Positions 14,373 through 18,296 of a stretch of DNA of 18,296 nucleotides are shown here, in pieces. The notes under the pieces are model-generated. The model ran no database searches and was not told the origin of the DNA. It saw only the letters and a list, made by a program, of their open reading frames with translations. Source of the stretch: Acidimicrobiales bacterium (GTDB lineage: Bacteria > Actinomycetota > Acidimicrobiia > Acidimicrobiales > Bog-793); NCBI GenBank assembly GCA_030037405.1, contig JASHRK010000147.1, positions 1 to 18,296 of the forward strand, written 5' to 3'. A program made the position numbers and the translations under genes. Numbering within the stretch: the stretch's first letter is position 1; the number at the start of each line of letters is the position of its first letter.

Positions 14373-14798
14373 ATGGCACGCCGCCGCGTCAGTGCAATCG
14401 TAAAGATCCAGCTCCCGGCGGGAGCAGCTACACCCGCGCCGCCCGTCGGGACAGCCCTCGGCCCCCACGGCGTCCAGACGATGGAGTTCTGCAAGCAGTA
14501 CAACGCAGCCACAGAGCAGATGCGGGGGACGATCATCCCGGTAGAGATCACGATCTACGAGGACCGCTCGTTCACCTTCATCCTGAAGACACCGCCGACG
14601 ACGGTGCTCCTGAGGGAGGCGGCGGGGACGGAGAAGGGGAGCAGTCTTCCCGGTAGGGAGGGTTCGGGGTCCATCAACGACGCCCAGCTCACCGAGATCG
14701 CGGAGAAGAAGATGCCTGACCTCAACGCGAACGACATAGAGGCGGCCAAGCGCCAGGTTGCCGGGACAGCCCGCTCCATGGGCATCTCGGTGAGCTGA
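14373..14798 (+). CDS. rplK: 50S ribosomal protein L11
   Basis: Large-subunit protein of the GTPase-associated centre, which with L10 and L12 activates translation factors. The 141-aa length is standard. The family pattern is complete: KIQLPAGAATPAPPVGTALG near the N-terminus, MEFCKQYNA, IPVEITIYEDRSFTFILKTPP, and KMPDLNANDIEAAKRQVAGT followed by ARSMGI in the RNA-binding C-terminal domain. GTALGPHGVQ replaces the commoner GPALGQHGVN. ATG 14373 has GGAGAAGG about eight bases upstream. It forms an rplK-rplA pair with a 26-base gap. Confidence 0.98.
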   Translation: MARRRVSAIVKIQLPAGAATPAPPVGTALGPHGVQTMEFCKQYNAATEQMRGTIIPVEITIYEDRSFTFILKTPPTTVLLREAAGTEKGSSLPGREGSGSINDAQLTEIAEKKMPDLNANDIEAAKRQVAGTARSMGISVS

Positions 14799-14824
14799 GG
14801 GCATCGATCGAGAGGGGAGGCAGG

Positions 14825-15547
14825 ATGGCAAAGGGAAAGAGGTACCTCGAGGCACTGGCTCGCTTCGACCGGCAGCACCTCTACAGCCCGATGGAAGGGG
14901 CAGACCTCGTGAAGAGCCTGGCGGCTGCCAAGTTCGACGAGACCGTAGAGCTGGCCGTACGCCTCGGAGTCGACCCGCGCCGGGCAGACCAGATCGTGCG
15001 CGGTTCTCTCGCCCTGCCTTGCGGGACGGGCAGGACCCTGCGCGTCGCCGTCTTCGCCTCTGGCGAGGCGGCGGCGGAGGCGAGGGCGGCTGGCGCCGAC
15101 GTCGTCGGCGCCGACGACCTGGTGGCCAGGGTGGAGAAGGAGGGGTTCCTCGAGTTCGACGTGGCTATAGCCACTCCTGACCTGATGGCCCAGGTAGGGC
15201 GGCTCGGCCGAGTGCTCGGGCCACGCGGGCTCATGCCGAACCCGAAGACCGGGACCGTCACGACGGACGTGGGGCGGGCCGTCACGGAGTTCCGTGGCGG
15301 CCGGGTCGAGTACCGCACCGACCGGGTTGGCAACGTGCACGTTCCGATCGGCAAGGTCTCCTTCGAGCGCGAGAAGCTTCTCGAGAACTACCGCGCGGTT
15401 ATCGACGAGCTCGTGCGTGTAAAGCCCGCTGCCGCCAAGGGCCGCTACATCCGCTCGGTGACGCTGTCCTCGACGATGGGCCCGGGAGTGCACGTCGACC
15501 CGGCAAAGGCGCGGGTCACAGACGAGGAGCTCGCGGCGACGGCTTGA
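14825..15547 (+). CDS. rplA: 50S ribosomal protein L1
   Basis: Large-subunit protein of the mobile L1 stalk that helps release the E-site tRNA. The 240-aa protein shows the family order: KGKRYLEALARFDR, KFDETVELAVRLGVDPRRADQ, RGSLALPCGTGRTLRVAVF, IATPDLMAQVGRLGRVLGPRG, LMPNPKTGTVT, and SVTLSSTMGPGVHVDP at the C-terminus. ATG 14825 has GGGGAGG (14814-14820) at a four-base gap. L1 represses its own operon in other bacteria; no obvious L1 site was identified here by eye. Confidence 0.98.
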   Translation: MAKGKRYLEALARFDRQHLYSPMEGADLVKSLAAAKFDETVELAVRLGVDPRRADQIVRGSLALPCGTGRTLRVAVFASGEAAAEARAAGADVVGADDLVARVEKEGFLEFDVAIATPDLMAQVGRLGRVLGPRGLMPNPKTGTVTTDVGRAVTEFRGGRVEYRTDRVGNVHVPIGKVSFEREKLLENYRAVIDELVRVKPAAAKGRYIRSVTLSSTMGPGVHVDPAKARVTDEELAATA

Positions 15548-15569
15548 TAGGGCCGCTGCCCCGGTGGGC

Positions 15570-15575
15570 TACGAT
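15570..15575 (+). promoter_or_regulatory. Possible -10 element for rplJ-rplL
   Basis: TACGAT fits the TAnnnT form of actinobacterial -10 elements and would start transcription just before the L10 leader. The nearest -35-like hexamer, TTGATA at 15544-15549, leaves a 20-base spacer, which is too long for a strong call. Confidence 0.3.
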
Positions 15576-15584
15576 GGCACGAGC

Positions 15585-15672
15585 AGTACGTCGCCAGAGA
15601 CATCCGGTGCACCAGGTGCGTAACGGGCAGCCGCCCTCCTGACGAGGCGAAGTCGGTCGGCTTCCCGCGCCC
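15585..15672 (+). promoter_or_regulatory. Probable ribosomal protein L10 leader RNA
   Basis: This is the non-coding leader of rplJ, the place where the L10-(L12)4 complex binds mRNA to repress its own synthesis. CCAGAGACA (15594-15602) and CTCCTGACGAGGCGA (15636-15650) resemble the two conserved strands of the L10 leader, CAGACA and CCTG-CGAGG, which form the kink-turn-like L10 site. Spacing and position before rplJ fit. The boundaries are approximate. Confidence 0.55.
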
Positions 15673-15734
15673 TCACGGTTCTAGGTCTCGGACGGCGCTC
15701 AAGAACAGGCGTTCAGGGACGAAGGAGAGTGTGG

Positions 15735-16349
15735 GTGGCCGGGCCGAGAGCCGAGAAGGTCGCAGTCGTCGCGGAGGTCGAGGGCCGTCTGACACGCGCC
15801 GGGGGGGCCATCCTCACCGAGTACCGGGGTCTCAAGGTGGGTGACCTCGCCACGTTGCGACGAGCGCTCAGCGCGGCAGGGGCCGAGTACAAGATCTACA
15901 AGAACACCCTCGTCCGCCGGGCCACGGCCGAGACCGGGGCGACGGTGATCGACGCCTTCCTCGTCGGCCCGACGGCCATCGCCTTCGTGGACGGCGACGT
16001 CGCCGCCGCCGCCAAGGTGCTGCGGGACTTCGCCAGGACGAACCCGTCCCTGGTCGTAAAGGGGAGCTACGTAAGCGGGACCGTCCTCGACGCCTCCTCG
16101 ACGGCCAGGCTCGCCGAGCTTCCGCCCCGCGAGGTCCTGCTCGCCCAGATCGCTGGGGCCATGGCCGCCCCGATGCAGAAGATGGCCGCCCTCTTGAAGG
16201 CGGTCCCGCAGAATCTCGCCTACGGGATCTCGGCTCTTGTCGAAAGGAGGCGGGGCGAGGAAGGCGCGGGCGAGGAAGGCGCGGGCGAAGAAGGCTCGGG
16301 CCAGGAGACCGTGGCCCACGACACAGCGGCCCAGGAGACCGGCGAGTGA
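15735..16349 (+). CDS. rplJ: 50S ribosomal protein L10
   Basis: Base of the L12 stalk on the large subunit. GTG 15735 gives 204 aa starting MAGPRAEKVAVVAEVEGRL, like other actinobacterial L10. It is preferred to GTG 15729 because AAGGAG (15722-15727) then sits seven bases upstream. The core LTEYRGLKVGDLATLRRALS, AEYKIYKNTLVRRA, LVGPTAIAFVDGD and KGSYVSGTVLD is conserved. The C-terminal helix that binds L12 dimers is AQIAGAMAAPMQKMAALLKAVPQ. It ends in a 25-residue Glu/Gly-rich tail made of five-residue repeats (GEEGA, GEEGA, GEEGS), not part of the usual fold. rplL follows after 52 bases. Confidence 0.97.
   Translation: MAGPRAEKVAVVAEVEGRLTRAGGAILTEYRGLKVGDLATLRRALSAAGAEYKIYKNTLVRRATAETGATVIDAFLVGPTAIAFVDGDVAAAAKVLRDFARTNPSLVVKGSYVSGTVLDASSTARLAELPPREVLLAQIAGAMAAPMQKMAALLKAVPQNLAYGISALVERRRGEEGAGEEGAGEEGSGQETVAHDTAAQETGE
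16254..16298 (+). repeat. Three 15-bp tandem repeats in the 3' end of rplJ
   Basis: GGCGAGGAAGGCGCG occurs twice (16254-16268, 16269-16283), followed by a third unit with two changes (16284-16298). They code GEEGA, GEEGA and GEEGS. The repeats are in frame, so unit gain or loss would change tail length without breaking the gene. Confidence 0.9.
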
Positions 16350-16401
16350 TCGCCGGCAAGATCCAGTGCACCTATATAGAACAGTCAGCAGGGAGTAGAT
16401 G

Positions 16402-16788
16402 ATGGCAACGAAGGAAGAGATCCTCGACGGCATCGCCGGGATGACCGTGCTCGAGCTCGCCGAGCTCTTGAAGGAGTTCGAGGAGCGTTTCGGCGTGACC
16501 GCGGCCGCGCCCGTGGCCGTGGCGACGGCCGTCCCGGCAGGGGGCGCAGGTGAGGCAGCTCCGGTCGAGGAGGAAAAGGACGAGTTCGACGTTGTCCTGA
16601 CCGCTGCCGGCGACAAGAAGATCCAGGTCATCAAGGAAGTCCGCGCCCTTACAAGCCTGGGCCTGAAGGAGGCGAAGGACCTTGTCGACAGTGCCCCGAA
16701 GCCTGTGCTCGAGCGGGTGTCGAAGGAGGACGCCGAGAAGGCGAAGGCTCAGCTCGAAGGCGCGGGAGCCTCGGTCGAACTCAAGTAG
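16402..16788 (+). CDS. rplL: 50S ribosomal protein L7/L12
   Basis: The multi-copy stalk protein that recruits translation GTPases. ATG 16402 (AGGGAG six bases upstream) is preferred to the adjacent ATG 16399 and gives 128 aa. The N-terminal dimerisation part TKEEILDGIAGMTVLELAEL binds the L10 helix. An Ala/Val/Pro-rich hinge follows (about 34-58), then the C-terminal domain EFDVVLTAAGDKKIQVIKEV, RALTSLGLKEAKDLVDSAPK and EDAEKAKAQLEGAGASVELK, with the factor-binding helix intact. It is co-expressed with rplJ under the L10 leader. Confidence 0.98.
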   Translation: MATKEEILDGIAGMTVLELAELLKEFEERFGVTAAAPVAVATAVPAGGAGEAAPVEEEKDEFDVVLTAAGDKKIQVIKEVRALTSLGLKEAKDLVDSAPKPVLERVSKEDAEKAKAQLEGAGASVELK

Positions 16789-16844
16789 CCGTCCTCCCAC
16801 CCAGCCTCGGTCGACGCGCGCCGGCGCGGCGCCTGAGCGAGACC

Positions 16845-16873
16845 TTGACTCCGGGCCGCAACTCCCGTACCCT
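16845..16873 (+). promoter_or_regulatory. Upstream promoter-like element of rpoB (P1)
   Basis: TTGACT (16845-16850) matches the -35 consensus at five of six positions and is 17 bases from TACCCT (16868-16873), which fits the TAnnnT -10 form. It lies in the rplL-rpoB gap. Confidence 0.5.
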
Positions 16874-16884
16874 TCCCGAGGGAA
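16873..16884. promoter_or_regulatory. Palindrome TTCCC-GA-GGGAA between the two rpoB promoter-like elements
   Basis: A perfect 5-bp inverted repeat with a two-base centre ends 14 bases upstream of the second -35 and begins on the last base of the first -10. Its position fits a repressor or activator site; no binding protein is known. Confidence 0.3.
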
Positions 16885-16898
16885 CTTCTGCCCGGGTG

Positions 16899-16927
16899 TT
16901 GCTTGCGCGCCAGCGCGCGAGTATGAT
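16899..16927 (+). promoter_or_regulatory. Downstream promoter-like element of rpoB (P2)
   Basis: TTGCTT (16899-16904) and TATGAT (16922-16927) are separated by exactly 17 bases; the -10 has one mismatch to TATAAT. The spacer holds an inverted repeat, GCGCGC-CA-GCGCGC. A start near 16934 would give an rpoB leader of about 105 bases. Confidence 0.6.
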
Positions 16928-17040
16928 ATCTGGTTGCCGTGCCCTCCCCGCGTGTCATCGCAAGCCTTTGACAGACTCTACGCGCGCCCGGACGCGGTCT
17001 GCCCTTTCCTGGTTCACCCATTGTCGCGAGGAGTAGACCC

Positions 17041-18296
17041 TTGCCTTCCCGTCCCCGCACGCCGGAGCGCTTCTCGTTCGCCAACCTGGACGAGGTGCTC
17101 CCCCTGCCGGACCTCATCTCCGTGCAGCGAGACTCCTTCCAGTGGTTCCTCGACCGGGGCCTGGCCGAGACGTTCGCCGACATAAGCCCGATCTCCGACT
17201 TCACGGACCAGCTGCGCCTGGAGCTCGAGTTCGACCCGACCGATCCGGACCTCCGCCCACCCCCCAAGTTCAGCATCGACGAGTGCAAGGCGAAGGACAT
17301 CACCTACGCGGCACCCATCTTCGTGCGGGCCCGTTTCATGAACGCCTCGACCGGCGAGATCAAAGAGCAGACGGTGTTCATGGGTGACTTCCCGATGATG
17401 ACGAACCGGGGCACCTTCATCATCAACGGCACCGAGCGGGTGGTCGTCTCTCAGCTCGTGAGGTCGCCCGGGGTCATCTTCCAACCGGGCCGCGACCAAA
17501 AGACGATCGTCACGGGCACGATCCATCCGTACCGGGGCGAGTGGATCGAGTTCGACGTCGAGGCGAAGCCGAACCGAGACGTCACCGCGGGCGCTCGCGT
17601 CGCCCGGAAGCGCCGCCTGTCCCTCTTCGTCGCCCTGCGAGCCCTTGGCTACGAGGACGAGGCTCTCCTAAACCGTTTCGTCAGGCACTTCGACTTTCTC
17701 AACGCGCAGTGGGAGCGCGAGAGAGAGCTCGTGCCGACGCGGGACGAAGCCCTCCTCGAGATCTACAAGCGCGCCCGGCCGGGTGAGCCGCTCTCCCTCG
17801 AGGCCGCTCGGGTCTATTTCGAGAACGCCTTCTTCAACCCGCGGCGCTACGACCTCACGAGGGTGGGAAGGTACAAGCTGAACCGGAAGCTCGGGCCGGA
17901 GATCGACCGCGTAGCCGGGATCCTCGAGACCGACCTGGAGCGGCCGGCAGAGGACCAGGGTGTGCTGAGCCCGGCGGAGGTACTGGCCGCAGCCACCTAC
18001 ATGCTCCACCTCGCGAACGGCGAGCCCGGCTACCGCTTGGACGACCAGGACCATTTCGCCAACCGGCGCATCCGCTCGGTGGGGGAGCTCATCCAGAACC
18101 AGGTCCGCATCGGGCTCTCCCGCATGGAGCGGGTCGTACGCGAGCGGATGACCACCCAGGACGTCGAGGCGATCACGCCGCAGACCCTCATCAACATCCG
18201 GCCTGTCGTCGCCGCCATAAAGGAGTTCTTCGGCACGAGCCAGTTGAGCCAGTTCATGGACCAGCACAACCCGCTCTCCGGGCTGGCCCACAAGCG
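17041..18296 (+). CDS. rpoB: DNA-directed RNA polymerase beta subunit, N-terminal part
   Basis: Beta subunit of RNA polymerase; the gene runs off the right edge, leaving 418 codons. TTG 17041 is the start, with GAGGAG (17028-17033) seven bases upstream; the protein begins PSRPRTPERFSFANLDEVLP. Conserved landmarks are DLISVQRDSFQWFLDRG, TNRGTFIINGTERVVVSQL, RSPGVIFQPGRDQ, DVEAITPQTLINIRPVVAAI and the rifampicin-binding cluster FFGTSQLSQFMDQHNPLSGL, followed by AHK at the edge. The residue equivalent to E. coli N518 is His here. It lies 252 bases after rplL with its own promoter-like elements; rpoC presumably follows outside the window. Confidence 0.98.
   Translation, partial: MPSRPRTPERFSFANLDEVLPLPDLISVQRDSFQWFLDRGLAETFADISPISDFTDQLRLELEFDPTDPDLRPPPKFSIDECKAKDITYAAPIFVRARFMNASTGEIKEQTVFMGDFPMMTNRGTFIINGTERVVVSQLVRSPGVIFQPGRDQKTIVTGTIHPYRGEWIEFDVEAKPNRDVTAGARVARKRRLSLFVALRALGYEDEALLNRFVRHFDFLNAQWERERELVPTRDEALLEIYKRARPGEPLSLEAARVYFENAFFNPRRYDLTRVGRYKLNRKLGPEIDRVAGILETDLERPAEDQGVLSPAEVLAAATYMLHLANGEPGYRLDDQDHFANRRIRSVGELIQNQVRIGLSRMERVVRERMTTQDVEAITPQTLINIRPVVAAIKEFFGTSQLSQFMDQHNPLSGLAHK

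Noticed and set aside
14555..15493. Long minus-strand open frame across rplK and rplA
   Set aside because: Both ribosomal genes are unmistakable on the plus strand; the opposite frame is low in recognisable motifs and is a codon-bias shadow.
16817..16828. Perfect palindrome CGCGCCGGCGCG after rplL as a terminator
   Set aside because: It has no loop-friendly centre and no following T-run; such palindromes are expected by chance in GC-rich DNA.
16968..16973. Perfect -35 hexamer TTGACA upstream of rpoB
   Set aside because: No -10-like hexamer occurs 16-18 bases downstream, where the sequence is CGCGGT.
1..18296. CRISPR array, insertion sequence or prophage attachment site
   Set aside because: No regularly spaced repeats, transposase or integrase motifs, or duplicated tRNA 3' ends were seen in the window.

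Overview
The window comes from a GC-rich bacterium, almost certainly an actinobacterium. The right half carries the conserved order tRNA-Thr, tRNA-Met, rpmG, tRNA-Trp, secE, nusG, rplK, rplA, rplJ, rplL, rpoB. There is also an MptB-like polyprenol-phosphomannose mannosyltransferase of the actinobacterial lipoglycan type. GTG and TTG starts are frequent and most tRNA genes lack an encoded CCA. A deep-branching class such as Acidimicrobiia would fit, but that is inference only.

Left part (1-8130) is a cell-surface polysaccharide region. Reading leftwards on the minus strand are a polyprenyl-phosphate sugar transferase that would start the repeat unit (2660-4297) and an unusual one-chain fusion of a GT4 glycosyltransferase with a SAM methyltransferase (382-2574). 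Diverging from them is a nucleotide-sugar 6-dehydrogenase very like GDP-mannose 6-dehydrogenase AlgD (4475-5782). Facing it is a large secreted right-handed beta-helix protein (5806-8130). Together they suggest a uronic-acid-containing, methylated exopolysaccharide and a secreted protein that may act on or bind it. The first 381 bases hold no convincing intact gene, only a possible C-terminal remnant of an aminotransferase.

Middle part (8131-11503): a 419-base gene-free stretch with inverted repeats, a YajQ-family protein, tRNA-Tyr, a candidate 27-codon ORF, the MptB-like membrane mannosyltransferase, and a GNAT acetyltransferase of the phosphinothricin/methionine-sulfoximine type.

Right part (11586-18296) is the translation/transcription block. 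An ECF sigma factor and its zinc anti-sigma partner sit between rpmG and tRNA-Trp/secE, where mycobacteria carry hadABC. secE-nusG overlap by ATGA; rplK-rplA and rplJ-rplL follow, with a probable L10 leader RNA before rplJ. Two tandem promoter-like elements precede rpoB, which runs off the right edge inside the rifampicin-binding region. I found no mobile element or CRISPR array. The best candidates for something undescribed are the AlgD-like/beta-helix/GT-methyltransferase polysaccharide set and the sigma/anti-sigma pair placed inside the ribosomal block.
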